From: Ypsolopha sequella
Lineage: Eukaryota > Arthropoda > Insecta > Lepidoptera > Ypsolophidae
Length of the DNA stretch: 64,000 bases
Assembly (NCBI GenBank): GCA_934047225.1
Contig: OW203998.1
Location: 18,057,280 to 18,121,279 of the forward strand
Direction of reading: 5' to 3'
A model generated the notes under the pieces. That model did not search any database and was not told where the DNA came from. It was given only the letters and a program-made list of their open reading frames with translations. The position numbers were made by a program, and so were the translations under genes. This document shows positions 31,605 through 43,785 of the stretch, in pieces (the stretch's first letter is position 1; each line of letters opens with the position of its first letter).

Positions 31605-34600
31605 TTAATATATATAAAAAATAAATATATATATAAATATTATAATCTTAAAAGTCAGGAAAAGAGATCTCTTTCCCGGCTTCTTTCTCTCAGTTTTCCG
31701 CTCAGTTTCTCTCTCAGTTTTCTGCTTCGTACTCTTCTTAGTTTCCTTCTTCATAGTCTTCTCAGTTTTCTTGTTTTTGGTGTCTTGCCCCTCTCTTGAT
31801 ATTAAAGTTGATGTTGATGGTTGTTCTTCTTCTTTTGGCAGTGGAGATAGTTTGACTATAGGTCGCTTCATTATTCCATTCTTAGTTCTTAAAGTTACTA
31901 CCCGGACGTAACCATCTTTGCCCGGATGTAGCTCCACCACGCGACCCATAGGCCATTTTCCTTGTGGCATTATACTATTTTCCCGTATCAAAACCACATC
32001 ACCTTTCTCAATATTTTTGGTGGGTTGCTGCCATTTGCTCCGAATTTGCAGCTGGTGTAGATAATCATGTGACCAGAGTTTCCAAAACTGTTGCATCATT
32101 CTCTCAGTTAGCTGCCATCTTCTTCTTAAGTCTATGCTTCCATCTTCTAAGTAGTTGCCTTGAGGAACTGCTAATGTAGGACTCCCCGTGAGAAAGTGTC
32201 CAGGAGTCAGACTACTTCCTAGTTCATCTGGATCCTCAGTCAATTGACAAAGTGGCCGCGAGTTTAAACATGCTTCTATCTGATTTAACAACGTAAGAAA
32301 TTCTTCGTACGTGAGTTTTTGTTCCCCAAGCACTCGTCGCAAGTGATGCTTCATAGACTTTACCGCGGCCTCCCACGTCCCTCCCCCGCCGCTGGGCCAA
32401 GAAAGGACGCTGAAGTGCCATTCTATCTCCAGTTTGCTGAGCTCATCAAAAAATTCGTTGTTCATCAGTTGTTTGAAGTCTACGAACTCTCTCTTCAGTA
32501 CTTTAGCCGCTCCAATAAAGTTTGTTCCTTGATCCGAATACATATGGCGTGGAGTGGATCTTCTGGAGCACATCCTTTTCAGTGCAGCGATAAATGTTTC
32601 AGTGCTGAGGTCTGAAACTAGCTCCAAGTGGACTGCCTTAGTTGCCAAACACACAAAGACGGCAATATAGCCTTTGCAGGTACGGACTCCTCTTCCTTTG
32701 TTGAGCTTGATATCAACATGCCCCGTATAATCAACGCCGGTGTGAGTAAATGGCTTACAGGGAGTGACTCGGTGCGCAGGCAAGTCCCCCATAATTTGAT
32801 GATTTTCCTTGGTACTGAAGCGGTGGCATCGCACACATTTCCGTAATAGTGATTTTACTGCTTTATTCCCACCTACAATCCAATACTTCTGGCGAATCAG
32901 CATTAATGTGAGTCGCGCTCCTCCGTGTAAGGTTTGTAAGTGTGCATGTTCAATAACTAGACGTGTTAGCCGCCCAGTGTTTGGTAGGGTTATCGGGTTC
33001 TTCATGTTGTAGGGCAAGGCAGAGTTCTTGAGACGTCCCCCCACCCTTAGTACGTCTCTGTCGTCTAAAAATGGATTTAATTTATATAAACAGCTGCTTT
33101 TTGACACCAATCCATTTCGTCTAAGTTGCATTATTTCATCGGCGAATGCTGATTGTTGCACATATTTTATTAAGAATGTTGTTGATTCGTCGATTTCCAG
33201 TGTTGCTAGGTATTTTGTATTTGTTTTGATTCGACGAGTAGCCTTGTAGAAACGCAAAATCCAGGTCATTATTCTAGTTAATCGAGTAAATGAACTGCAT
33301 TTATTCAATAAGTTTTGAATAAAATGATCTGTATTTTTCAGCGACGCGCATGACAGTTTCATATTTTCAGATCTTTCATCTTGACTCACAGTTCCGTTAT
33401 CTGTTGCATAAAGACAAATCTTCACCTTAGTTTCCTCAAAGTTTTTAAGCCAAGCAGGTCCTTGCCACCATAGGTCAAAGGTAGCCAGTTTTATCGGTGA
33501 AAGTCCTCGCGATGCGCAGTCCGCGGGGTTTTCTTCTGACTTGACGTAAGCCCACTGTTTACCAGGGATTATCTTCGTTATCTTGGCTACCCGAGTAGAA
33601 ATGTATTTTTCCCACCTTGACTGTTCTCCTTGAATCCAGGCCAGGACTACCTTGGAATCACACCACCCAAAGATCTTCATAGTTTTTCCTTGTAAGGAGT
33701 TAATAATTTTTTCTATTAACTTCGCCAGTAACAAAGTGCCACAGAGTTCCTTTTTCGGTAAGCTAGTTTTTTGTTTCAGCGATACCACTCTTGTTTTAGC
33801 AGCAATAAGGGTGATTTTTGCTCTGCCATCCTTATCTATACTTCGGCTAAATACGACCGCCGAAAACGCTTTTTCGCTCGAGTCGCTGAATCCATGTAAT
33901 TGCATATTGCTGTCTGAGCTTTCTATCCATCGTTCTAATTTCAGTTTTTTAATACTGAAGAGTTCGCTTCTTAGTTTTCTCCACTCCGTACATATACTCT
34001 CAGATAAATCTTCGTCCCACTCAGTTTTGTTTAGCCAAACTTGTTGAAATAAAATCTTGGCAGCTACCGTTATAGGGGATAGCCAGCCAAGTGGATCATA
34101 CATTTTGGAGATTTCTGATAATAACATTCTCTTAGTAATCCGTTTCTCATAGTTATCTCCCATATCCCAGTTAAACATGAAATTATCAGTCTTCGGATTC
34201 CAGATTAATCCAAGCGTTTTCATCGAATCTTGTTGCTTGAAATCAAATGTTGTTGATGAAACTTGATCCGCTGATAAATGAGTCAGTAGTTCGGCTTCGT
34301 TACTAGACCATTTTCGTAAATTAAAGCCACCGCCTCTTAGTAAATGAATCAATTGTTGTTGTAGTATTTTTGCTGAACTTAGCGAATTCGTCCCGCTGAC
34401 TAAATCATCCATATAAAATTCGTTTTGAAGGATGTCAGCGGCTAGCGGGAACTTATGTCCGTCGTCTATTGCTAGCTGTTTTAGGGTTCTCATAGCTAAA
34501 TATGGCGCACTCTTGGTTCCGTACGTGATAGTACAGAGTTGCATCTCCTTCAAGTTTTCGTAAGGGCTGTCGCGCCAGATGATTTTTTGCAATCCTTGCT

Positions 34601-34757
34601 GTTTTTCATGTATCAGGATTTGTCGATACATTTTTTCGATGTCGGCAGTAAAAACGTATCGATAGCTTCGCCATTTGATAATTAGCGACTGGATATCCTT
34701 TTGCATGTTAGGACCCTTTTCCATAAGCGAATTTAAGCTGTCTTGTGACTTAATTAT
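31605..34757 (-). pseudogene. BEL/Pao retrotransposon pol, 5'-truncated
   Basis: A 1039-residue open frame from the first ATG (34724), open a further 11 codons upstream to 34757. It begins in the middle of reverse transcriptase: D28 of TADIEKMYRQ and YMDD at 104-107 are present, but gag, protease and the N-terminal reverse transcriptase are gone. Next come the Pao-type peptidase/RNase H region (D281, E326, D356, D402) and the integrase zinc finger (H595, H600, C630, C633). The integrase core has D665, D731 and E785, and a DUF5641-like end covers about 885-965. A Lys/Glu/Thr-rich tail then runs into AT-rich DNA. The frame is long and unbroken, so truncation is recent, but no LTR was found at either side. 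Confidence 0.9.
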
Positions 34758-35110
34758 TTATCGAATAATAATTCACTTCCCCTATGCAATTCAGCAAATG
34801 TCCTTGTAATAAAAATAACAATAAAACAAACATAACCCTACATACAGTTACCCACGCTACTCTAGCACTAAATCACTGCATGTGGTCTGAGAGACGTGAG
34901 GCGAATTTCCGCGGACCCACTTATAGGAGTTAAGCTGGCCATTCAAGGGTTATATCTTGGCGATGCTGGGGGGCAATTCCCAGTCTGTCGAATTAGCTTT
35001 CTCGACCGTAAAAAGCCGTTTTATCTGTCAAACTTAATACATTTTTAGCTCGAGTTGCAGATATCTCGCTCTCCGGAATAGCCCTGGGCTTTTAAGGTGA
35101 CTTTAAACTC
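34758..35110. other. no gene; unknown flank of BEL fragment
   Basis: The sequence upstream of the truncated BEL frame does not match its downstream side, so it is not an obvious LTR. Nothing else was recognised. Confidence 0.35.
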
Positions 35111-35112
35111 CC

Positions 35113-35433
35113 TTTAAGAGCGGTATCGCAGCCGGATTGTGAAAAACCCGCCTTTTTCTAACTAATCGAAACCGAACACTTAAATTCAAACTTCACTCAA
35201 TAGTTATTCAACAAAACCTTATGACTTACGTATTGTCTAAGCTACCATTGCAAGGTTTCCATTGATTTCTCTGAATTAGGATTAAAAAAAAATTTTTTTT
35301 TGAAATTCTAGTTTACAGACACCATAGAAACTTTGCGATGGCAACATATACAATACATAGGTACCTAATAAGGTTTTGTTGAATAACTATTGAGTGAATT
35401 TTGAATTTAAGTGTTCTGTTTCGATTAATTAGA
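35113..35433. repeat. fold-back repeat, complete palindromic copy
   Basis: The left arm (about 35139-35280) and right arm (about 35303-35433) are imperfect reverse complements meeting at A9T9-like DNA. Both carry CAATAGTTATTCAACAAAAC or its complement, and GAACACTTAAATTCAAA or its complement. This copy shows the undisturbed CAATACATAGG (35351-35361) at the point where another copy was hit by the gypsy element. Confidence 0.75.
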
Positions 35434-35715
35434 CCGACTTCAAACAGGAGGTTGTCAATTTGACGCATACGTTTGTATGTGTGCTGGTTCAAACTTTTTT
35501 CATTTAAATATTTCGAAAATCAATGAAGCGTTGTCAGAATGTTGGAGACGATGAAGCGGAACCGATAAACGAAGTTTTCTATTTGGGTTGTCTACTTACG
35601 CGCAATGGAAAGTTTTCAATGGAAAATGGAAAGACATCATGACATCACTTTGACTTCTTTGTTTCTCTTTTCGCGTGATGCCAAGAAGTCAACGTAAAAC
35701 AGGCCATTGAACTAA

Positions 35716-36161
35716 AGCTGTATTTTTGAATCATTCGAATTTCAATTATTCGCATGAATCCGCATGATTCGCATACGAAAATTTGAAATCAGTATTTTTG
35801 AAAATTCTCTCCGTGAATTCTGCAACGAGGGGTCTGACCCACTCGTTTTCCGATTTATACTAGTAGAAACTATGCAAGAATGACAAGAAGAAAATGTCGA
35901 TGTCGATGCATTGATGAGACTGACATGAGATTATAACTTTTTAATTTACGTTCCGTTCACCTCCATTCATTACCGGTTTTTAAAATCAACGAAATATTGC
36001 TTTCTGGTTTTAATTTTTTCTGCGTGAAACGAAAACCGTTTACATTGATTTCTACTGATTCTAAAATACATAAAATGGTGACCAATCGAATTGAATTTCG
36101 CACGTGATTTTTTTTCGTGCGTGAATATACGATTCACGGCGAGTGATTCAAAAATACAGCT
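35716..36161. mobile_element. MITE, about 55-bp imperfect TIRs
   Basis: AGCTGTATTTTTGAATCATT at the left end pairs with AGTGATTCAAAAATACAGCT at the right. The interior has no credible gene. Confidence 0.65.
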
Positions 36162-36224
36162 CCGTACTCGTCTCATCATGGAACTTACTTCCTAAAACCA
36201 TGCAACTAGAGTGGTCCAATTTTT

Positions 36225-36945
36225 GAGGGTTCCGTAGTCAACAACAAGGAACCCTTATAGTTTCGCCATATCCGTCTGTCTGTCTGTCTGTCTGTCCGCG
36301 GCTTAGCTTAGAGACTATTAATACTAGAAAACTGCAATTTGGCATGGGTATACATATTTATCACGCCGATAAAGTGGTACAGTAAAATTTAAAAAAAGAT
36401 TTTTTTAGGGTACCTCCCCTACACGTAAAGTGGGGATGATTTTTTTTCTCGTCTATACCCTAGTGTGTGGTATCGTTAGATAGGTAATTTAAAAATATTG
36501 GGGGTGTGAGAAGATTATTTTTCGATCCAGGGTTCCGTTTGCGAAATATTAAGCTTAAAAGTGTTAATTTTTGTTAGAGTCAAGTGTCCTCCCCCCTGCC
36601 AGCGAAACGGTTGTATTTGGAGACGTGAAAAATATCACGACAGTAGTATACATAACGGAATTAAAAGTAAAACTATCACAGCTACGTAGGCTTTACAAGT
36701 TAACGAGTACAGATCGCACCAAACTTTTAGTCCCCTCTAAACACGGGGGGGGGCGACTCGCATCAGCAGGAACAAAATGTTCCCGTTCTTGGGAAAAGCA
36801 ACTTCCGAGCCTATTAGAAGTTTCGCGCGATCTGTATTAGTCGACAAACTTATAAAATGTACTCGGAGAAGAAGTCCGCATATTGTGTAGGGCAACTACG
36901 GAACCCTACAATGCACGTGGCCCGACACGCACTTGGCCGGATTTT
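36225..36945. repeat. GGGTTCCGTA-family repeat, long copy
   Basis: Runs from GAGGGTTCCGTAGTCAAC to ACGCACTTGGCCGG. It contains a (GTCT)n run at 36275-36297 and TACCTCCCCTACAC. Parts recur at 37379-37485 (direct) and, inverted, at 38040-38215. The 89-codon open frame inside belongs to the repeat. Confidence 0.65.
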
Positions 36946-37378
36946 ATAAATAAAAAAGCTACTCTTGTCTGTTTCGACCTGAATCTGTCACTGTTCTTCC
37001 GCTTAGAAGTAGTGACTGCTTAAAACCCAATTCCTCGCCTTAATCTGCTACAGTCCTAAAATTAGACTTCTTTAGCTCCTCCACATTCATCAGATCAGTC
37101 ATAAAAGCTCTCCTATTTATATATACTATTTTATTTTAATATTAAAATCTTATCCTAAATAAAAAAACCCAAGGGTAACGTTCTCCATCTACGGTTTTCC
37201 TTTAATAATTAGGAAAAATAATTTATTGCCTTTTGGCGGTTATTTTATGGATAATAATAAAGATGATTAAAAAAATCGCATCCCAATCCGTTACATTTTT
37301 CTTGAGTTTAGACGATACATATAAACAAACATACAGATAAATAATACTATTAATAACCAATTATTTTATTTAAAATTT

Positions 37379-37485
37379 CGATCTGTATTAGTTGACAAAC
37401 TTATAAAATGTACTTGGAGAAGAAGTCCGCATATTGTGCAGGGCAACTACGGAACCGTGGCCTAACACGCACTTGGCCGGTTTTC
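37379..37485 (+). repeat. direct duplicate of the end of the previous repeat
   Basis: CGATCTGTATTAGTTGACAA, TATAAAATGTACT, GAGAAGAAGTCCGCATATTG and CACGCACTTGGCCGG match 36830-36941 almost base for base. The intervening 430 bases are unrelated. Confidence 0.7.
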
Positions 37486-37489
37486 TTTT

Positions 37490-38035
37490 TTTGTTATTGC
37501 AGGTAACTTTTGGGTTGGCATTCTTTTAGCTGTTTTTTAAAACCTTTGATACAGTTTTCCTCATAATTCTAAGTTAGAAATTTTCTTTTAAAATTGTTGT
37601 TATCTCAAGCCTTGAAATAACTCAAAGTTGTAACGTTAATATAAATAATCCATTTTATTTATTTACCCGTATATTGTTGGCTTTGTGTGTTACGGTCATA
37701 TGTTTACCCAAGTAATGTGCCAGAGGTTTAGCACTGTTGCTAATATTTTGGGATATACACGGCTTAATTTTGTGAAGTAAACTGTCCAACGACGAATTAA
37801 TGGAAAATCTTTAAAATATCGTAGTAACAAATAAAAGAGTCTCGCCGAGAATGTGGAGCGGTCGTAAATGTTGATCAATAATACAAATTAGTGAAATTAG
37901 TTAATAAAATATGTCCCAATTATTAAAAAAAATACACAAGTCTTTAAGAGGGAAGTTGTAAAATATTTACTACTGCCGTGAATTTTTTCACATATCCAAA
38001 AACAACTGTTTAGCTGGTACGTGGAGGACATTTCA
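37490..38035. other. no gene recognised
   Basis: AT-rich DNA with a minus-strand 60-codon chance frame. Confidence 0.3.
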
Positions 38036-38039
38036 CTTT

Positions 38040-38215
38040 AACAAAAATTTGCACTTTAAAGGTTAATATTTCGCAAACGGATCCCTGAATCGAAAAATGA
38101 TTATACATACCTGCAATATTTTTAAACGACGTATCTAATGACGTCCCACACCATGGGATAGACGAGAAAAAAATAGTTTGGTGTAGGGGAGGTACCATTT
38201 TTTTTTTCAAGATTT
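38040..38215 (-). repeat. inverted fragment of GGGTTCCGTA-family repeat
   Basis: On the minus strand TACCTCCCCTACACC, CTCGTCTATCCC, TTTAAAAATATTG and CCGTTTGCGAAATATTAA match 36411-36560. Confidence 0.65.
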
Positions 38216-39000
38216 GGTTTTGTCGCTTTCTCGGCCTGATTAATACATTTGTATTACATATTTTTAGTACTAGGAGCTAAGAGCTAAGCCACTAACAGAT
38301 ATAATAGTAAATAGGTATTTTTTTATGAAACTACATACTTCAGTGATTAAGCAAAAATTTTTTTGTGGAGACTTTTCTGGCTTGTTTAAATTGTGTTTTA
38401 GTTTCAACTTTTTATTTGTCATATAAGGTATATATGTAATATAAGGCTGTTAATTTAATATTATGTTGCGGAAACTGGGAACTGGTGATAGTACTCATCC
38501 ATACAAACATCTTTTAATATGGAAGCAACATTCAAATTACGAAAAAAAAAACAGCTGTTCCATAGAAAAGTTCGACCAAAATGTGTGACAAATAAAACAA
38601 TTGACTTTTTTTCACGGTTTCTCAATTCTTTTTTTAAGAATTCTTTTTCTTGTGCTCTAATACTTACTATCGCCAGTATCCGGCTTCTGCAACATCATCT
38701 TAACACCCTGTATAGCATAAAACATAAAATAAATAGATGTCCAATATGATCACTGAATGATGTGGTTTCATAAAAAAATACCTATTTACTGACATGATAT
38801 ATCAACTAGGACTTTTCTTTTTTAAATATTTTTGGAAATTCGTTTTTTATACATGGTGTTGATTCGGTCAGCTACTTCCGTCTCAGGGTAGGTTATATTT
38901 TACGATACTGATGACTAAAAAAATAAAATGAAATTTTTGTCTTTAAAAATTAGTTTAATATTTTTTGGGGGCAAAATAAAAACGTCTAGTGTACGACAGA
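38216..39000. other. no gene recognised
   Basis: AT-rich DNA. A 76-codon frame (38519-38749) has no recognised motif. Confidence 0.3.
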
Positions 39001-39003
39001 CAT

Positions 39004-39170
39004 TGGTACCAATTCGGTGAAGCACATCTTAACTGATTTGACAGGACTAAACTAAATTTAAGCGTTCTGTCCTTGTCTTTTCGATAAAGAAAGAAAAAGA
39101 CAGGAAGCTTAAAATAAGGTTAGTCCTGACAAATAAGTTAAGATGTGTTACGCCGAATTGATACCATTAT
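39004..39170. mobile_element. MITE, about 45-bp TIRs
   Basis: GGTACCAATTCGGTGAAGCA at the left pairs with the right end TAACACATCTTAACTT in inverted sense. CACATCTTAACTGATTTG and its inverse are clear. ATT occurs directly outside both ends and may be a 3-bp target duplication. Confidence 0.75.
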
Positions 39171-39349
39171 CAAATTGACTAATCTTTGGCGGAGTGGTGG
39201 AGGTTGGGGTGGGGCACCCAAGTTGCTAGGTACCTGGTGCTTGGAAACTGCAGTGACCATTTTTTAAGAAAATTTCATGAAACATAAAAAAGAGCATACT
39301 TAATTCCTTCTTTAGTGGGTATTTTTTTGTATGCTACTTTTTGAATGAG

Positions 39350-39455
39350 GCGTCATATATACATACATACATATACTCACGCCTGTCTCTCAGAGTGGTA
39401 GGCAGAAATTACAGATTTTCATCTGCTACGATCTGACACACCTCTTTTGCCATAG
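39350..39455 (+). repeat. dispersed 3'-tail repeat fragment
   Basis: (ACAT)n at about 39358-39373, then ACTCACGCCTGTCTCTCAGA, GTGGTAGGCAGAAATTACAG and GACACACCTCTTTTGCC. The inverted partial copy is at 11455-11540. Confidence 0.55.
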
Positions 39456-39591
39456 TAGGCGTCATATATACTAATATTCATGTGACGCAAGTTGCGGACC
39501 AAATCAACGACCTGTAAATAACTTACAACGATTACAATATCGTTGATATCGTAGTATTCGTGTCAACGCTAGTTATATGCCGTGTGGCATA

Positions 39592-39852
39592 AAAAAAACC
39601 AGCCAAGTGCGAGTCGGACTCGCGCACGAATTCTATTCAAACATATCTGTTGTATGGGAGCCACCCTAAATATTTATTTTATTCTGTTTTTTATTATTTG
39701 CTGTTATAGCAGCAACAGAAATACATAATCTGTGAAAATTTCAACTGACTAACTATCACGGTTCATGAGATACAGCCTGGTGACAGACGGACAGACGGAC
39801 AGACAAACGGACAGCGGTCCCGTTAGTTACTCTTTGGGTCGGAACCCTAATA
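39592..39852. repeat. GGGTTCCGTA-family repeat, related subfamily
   Basis: AGCCAAGTGCGAGTCGGACT, TTGTATGGGAGCCACCC, ATCACGGTTCATGAGATACA, a (GACG)n run and GGTCGGAACCCTAATAAA. It has the same ends as the other copies but a different interior. Confidence 0.6.
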
Positions 39853-40704
39853 AACAAAATAGATTTGGCAGAAAATAAGAAAACTCTGAACATAAAATAA
39901 AACACTGATTTGAATTAGCGATCCTTCGTCGCAGTCTCTTCCTTTAGTAATGTCATTTGTACGGTAACTCAATCACACAATATCTATTTATTGGATCGAG
40001 TCCGTGACGCTCAGTTGGAGTTACCAACGGAATAGAAAACGTTTTCAGGCTTTTTCTTCTTGGTAAATTCGAAACTAACGCGTAGATTCGAACTTAATTT
40101 TGCAATCATTACGGCACCTCTTCCAGCGTCATTCGAAAATTTTTCTTATTATTATTAATAACGATATTCCTCTTAAATGAGATGTTTAAAAAAAATATGT
40201 AGTGTTATATAAAGTAAAAATAAAAAAAAAAATTCTATAAATTATTCTTGCGTTAGCAGAACAGTATGAAAATATTGCTCAATATCAACCGGTTTTTAGA
40301 TTAAAATTAGTTAAAATTGGTTAATTCTTTGAAACCACTAATGGTATTTGTATGGTTCTTGCACTAAAATACAAGTAAAATATCGGATTTTTTTTTGTAC
40401 ATTGCGTCTTCTTAAAAGGTATTATTTTTCCATATTTTGTGTTATCCGGAGACCCAGCGACGTCGTAATGTAGTGCACGCTGATTTGAACGTTATTTCAA
40501 TATAGTTTCTGTCGATATTTGTACCGACACAAGTCGACTCAAGGTCGTTGGCGACTACCTGCTCCTTAACGTACAACTTTTAATGATTCAAAACTCTCAA
40601 ATTACTCATTTCCAAAAGCTTTTCATTTACAAATCATTTTCATGAGGCTCGAACTCCGATCAAGAAAATCCAATCATAAATATTCGAATCTTAGCACTTA
40701 ACGT
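39853..40704. other. no gene recognised
   Basis: AT-rich DNA. Nothing was identified. Confidence 0.3.
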
Positions 40705-40712
40705 TTTATTAC

Positions 40713-40878
40713 CAAGGGTGGATCCAGCCTGCGAGCCAGGGGGGGTCACAGGCTCCGAATAAGTCCAAATATATAATAAAATTTTGTGCAATTTTACGTA
40801 AATTTACAGAAAAAAAAATGTTGAACTACGCCCAGGGGGGTCATGATCCCCATGACCCCCCCCCTGGATCCGCCGTCG
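40713..40878. mobile_element. hAT-like MITE with 8-bp target duplication
   Basis: TTTATTAC flanks both sides (40705-40712 and 40879-40886). Inverted ends are GGGTGGATCCAG and CTGGATCCGCC, with C- and G-runs inside. The right terminus GTCG has drifted from the expected ending. Confidence 0.7.
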
Positions 40879-40891
40879 TTTATTACTCATA

Positions 40892-41178
40892 TATAAGGTG
40901 GCATTTATGTCCAATTTATGTAAATTCATACCGGAGGCTTGGTACTACCAAGTTGGTAGGTCGATCAGTATTACGGCTCAATAATACTTTTTGGCCAATT
41001 TCGCAAAATAAAATGTTGACGTCCTATATCCTTGGGGCTGTGCTTGGCGCTTGCATTTGTAGGTAACACGAAAAATATTATTTGCGAATTTCACACAAAG
41101 GGTCGTTGAACCTTGATACTGAGCACTTAAGAAGTCTCCAGTATGAATTTGGCTATGTAAATAAATGTCGCCATGTAT
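40892..41178. mobile_element. TIR element, older relative of 60235-60498
   Basis: AAGGTGGCATTTATGTCCAA and TTCATACCGGAGGCTTGGT at the left pair with CTCCAGTATGAATTTGGC and AAATGTCGCCATGT at the right. The same landmarks in the same order frame the element nested at 60235-60498. Confidence 0.6.
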
Positions 41179-41446
41179 ATCCTGTATACCAAACCACTGC
41201 AATCTTATCATATTTATGTACTACGCGAAGTTCAATTCAAGAAAATAAAGTTGTTAATCCAAGAATAAGTAATCGACGTGGAAATGGGACGTTTTGAAGC
41301 TTAAAACCTTAGATGATACATGTAAGTGAATCCTCTATGCTTAAAACACAAGATTTCTGAGTACTTGGTTGTATTTTTCAACATGTTGATTACCTACCTG
41401 AAATTTCAAGACGAATACTACGTGGGGCGAAAGTTATTTTATATTT

Positions 41447-41874
41447 TTTCAATGCAAGTGCTCGTAAAAGCCCACTTTTTATGCATCAAAACCGAACAGA
41501 AAGTCGATTATTTTGCCCTAGGGCTTTATTATTATTAAATTTTATTTATTTACGAGAGGTTGGCTGCAATCTTTCATGTGTACCATAAATGTTATACTTT
41601 TTTTTTCACTGTTTAACGGCTCTGGATACAGTCCTTTTGAGCCAATCATTTACTTGCAAAATTTTAACAATTTAACTTTCAACTTTAATAATTAAATTGT
41701 TTTCTTTGATTACATTTGTTTTATTTCCTCACACTATGCATTGAAAAACGTAGTATGATACACGGGCGTAAGAGCAATAAATTACTCGGTTACGTTTAAA
41801 ACACTCGCTAAGCTCGTGTTATAAATCGTTCTTGTAATTTATTCCTTTTCGCCCTTGTAGCATAAACTACTATC
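41447..41874 (+). repeat. CTCGTAAAGGCCC-family repeat, copy 2
   Basis: Runs from TTCAATGCAAGTGCTCG through AAGTCGATTATTTTGCCCTA and TTTAACGGCTCTGGATACAG to CTTGTAGCATAAACTACTA. It includes the hairpin ACACTCGCTAAGCTCGTGT. The open frame over 41326-41538 belongs to the repeat. Confidence 0.75.
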
Positions 41875-42019
41875 ATTCAATTTTATACATTAGCATACAA
41901 AAGAGACGACAAATCTTTTTGTATAGCATCAAAATCTAGACCCACCGCTGGTAAAAGTGCTGTAAACAACGAACTAATGAGAAGTATTTATTTGTTTGTA
42001 ACGAGGCCGATAATAGTTA

Positions 42020-42140
42020 TTTAAGATACCCGTGCGGAAAGTAAGGTTTTATACGAATAAGTGCCAAATTGAAAACACGAGCGCAGCGAGTGTTTTCATT
42101 GGCACGCATTCGGATAAAAACCTTTTACGCTCAAGTATCT
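42020..42140. repeat. hairpin repeat around GAAAACACGAGCG
   Basis: GAAAACACGAGCG-CA-GCGAGTGTTTTC forms a stem at about 42073-42099. Outer blocks TAAGGTTTTATACGAATA and GGATAAAAACCTTTTA are also inverted. Confidence 0.5.
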
Positions 42141-43144
42141 TACAACATTTTTCAATGCATTTTGCGAGGAAATTCAACAAAAAAACAAGTATAATAAAGA
42201 AAGTAATTTTATTTCACCAAAGCCTATTTACTACAAAATGGCGTGCTTTCTTTGCAGAGCGCGCGTTTCATACAGTTTTTTCTTTCTTGAGGCAAAGGTA
42301 CAGTATACATACAGCCAATCATGTGAAAAGTATTTTTTTTTGCGGAAACAAAACACGTATTTTTAAATGAGATAATCAAGAATCTTATGTGTTATGGTGT
42401 TTATCATCATTCAATTATTGCTAGAGCGCGCATACTTATATATAATTGTTTTTTTTGGACAGCAAAACCTCCTTGCATCTTTGTAATTTTTAAAATTTTA
42501 TGACTTGCACCATGCATCACAGAGTCAAAAACCTAAAAAAATTACTTTATTTCACGCGTGAAATAAAGGATTTCAGTACTGTTTTATTTCACGCATGAAA
42601 TAAAGAGCCGGTTTCCGCATAATTTTGTTACACAAAAAAGAAAACTTTACGAGCAACTGCATTGAAAACACTTTTAGGAAATATTATTAACAATTAAAGT
42701 TAAAATCTCTTGAAACGTTCAAGTTAAAACGTAATAAAATTTTATTGACCTCAGTTTCGTTTTGCCCTGTTCTACATTTAATAGGCAACCTTGGTGTTAC
42801 GAAAATACATAAAAATAAAAATAAAAAATTTATGAAGTGTACCTACTCCAAAATAATTGAGTGATATTTAACTATTATAGCTTAGCTATAACAAAAGGAA
42901 TAAAGTATTTTTATTGTTATGTTGGTAATAAACATAGAGTTTGCTTCGGCTATTAGAAGCCTACAACGCCATCTTGATATCATTTTTTTATTAGCTGGAG
43001 TAAACTGACAGTTCGAGATAGTGGGAAACTTGCGATTGTCGGCACTTGGTGAAACATCATCATAAGTTTACCCTCTTCGAAATTATTATTCACCATCTGC
43101 AATGTAAAGAACAACTACACATTTATTTGTTGTTTATTGTTTAT
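42141..43144. other. no gene; CTCGTAAAG relic
   Basis: TTTACGAGCAACTGCATTGA at about 42646-42665 is a fragment of the CTCGTAAAGGCCC family. CGCGTGAAATAAAG and CGCATGAAATAAAG occur at 42555 and 42591. A 112-codon frame (42032-42370) covers repeat DNA and shows no domain. Confidence 0.35.
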
Positions 43145-43159
43145 TATATATAATAGCTA

Positions 43160-43200
43160 GTGTTCCTTGATAATGCCGTAAGGCAAAACCGGTTGGAGTA
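43160..43200 (+). other. degenerate hammerhead-like motif
   Basis: TTGATAATGCCGTAAGGC, then AAAACCGGTTGG. The order (a CUGAUGA-like block, a GCCgtaaGGC hairpin, a GAAAC-like block) recalls the core of hammerhead ribozymes in Penelope-like elements. The invariant GAAA reads AAAA here, so it should be inactive. Confidence 0.25.
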
Positions 43201-43387
43201 TTATAAAGTGATATTGTGAAACAGTACAAGAGCCCTTTAACTACTTTCATATCGTTGAATTCGAATTTATTATGAAGTCCAAAAGGAGTTTATATTGACA
43301 AACGTTATGAACACGATACCGAAATTTAAAAATAGAATCATGTTACAACCCTTTTTCTCTAACAAAATAATTAAATAAAACGATTTT

Positions 43388-43785
43388 TTTTCAATGCATG
43401 TGCTCGTAAAGGCCCACTTTTTATGCATCAAAATCGAACAAAAAGTCGATTATTTTGCCCTAGGGCTTTATTATTATTATATTTTTTATTTATTTACAAT
43501 GGTTAGCTAACCTGCAGCCTTTCCTGTGTACCATAGACGTTATACTTTTTTTTCCACTGTTTAACGGCTCTGGATACAGTCCTTTTGAGCCAATTATAAT
43601 TTAAAGTTCACAAGATTATATTTGTTTTCATTTCCTCACACTATGCATTGAAAAATGTAGTATGATACACGGGCGTAAAAGCAATAAATAACTCGGTTAC
43701 GTTTAAAACACTCGCTACGCTCGTGTTTTAAATCGTCCTCGTAATTTATTCCTTTTCGCCCTAGTAGCATAAACTACTATTAACA
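43388..43785 (+). repeat. CTCGTAAAGGCCC-family repeat, copy 3
   Basis: Close match to 41447-41874 and 52164-52555 throughout. It includes TTTTTTTTCCACTGTTTAAC, ATGCATTGAAAAATGTAGTA, ACACTCGCTACGCTCGTGT and CTAGTAGCATAAACTACTAT. Confidence 0.8.

Noticed and set aside
34758..35110. 5' LTR of the BEL element
   Set aside because: No matching copy exists on the other side (31200-31600), and no primer-binding site was found.
36571..36840. 89-codon open frame with gene-like composition
   Set aside because: It lies wholly inside a GGGTTCCGTA-family repeat and no domain was recognised.
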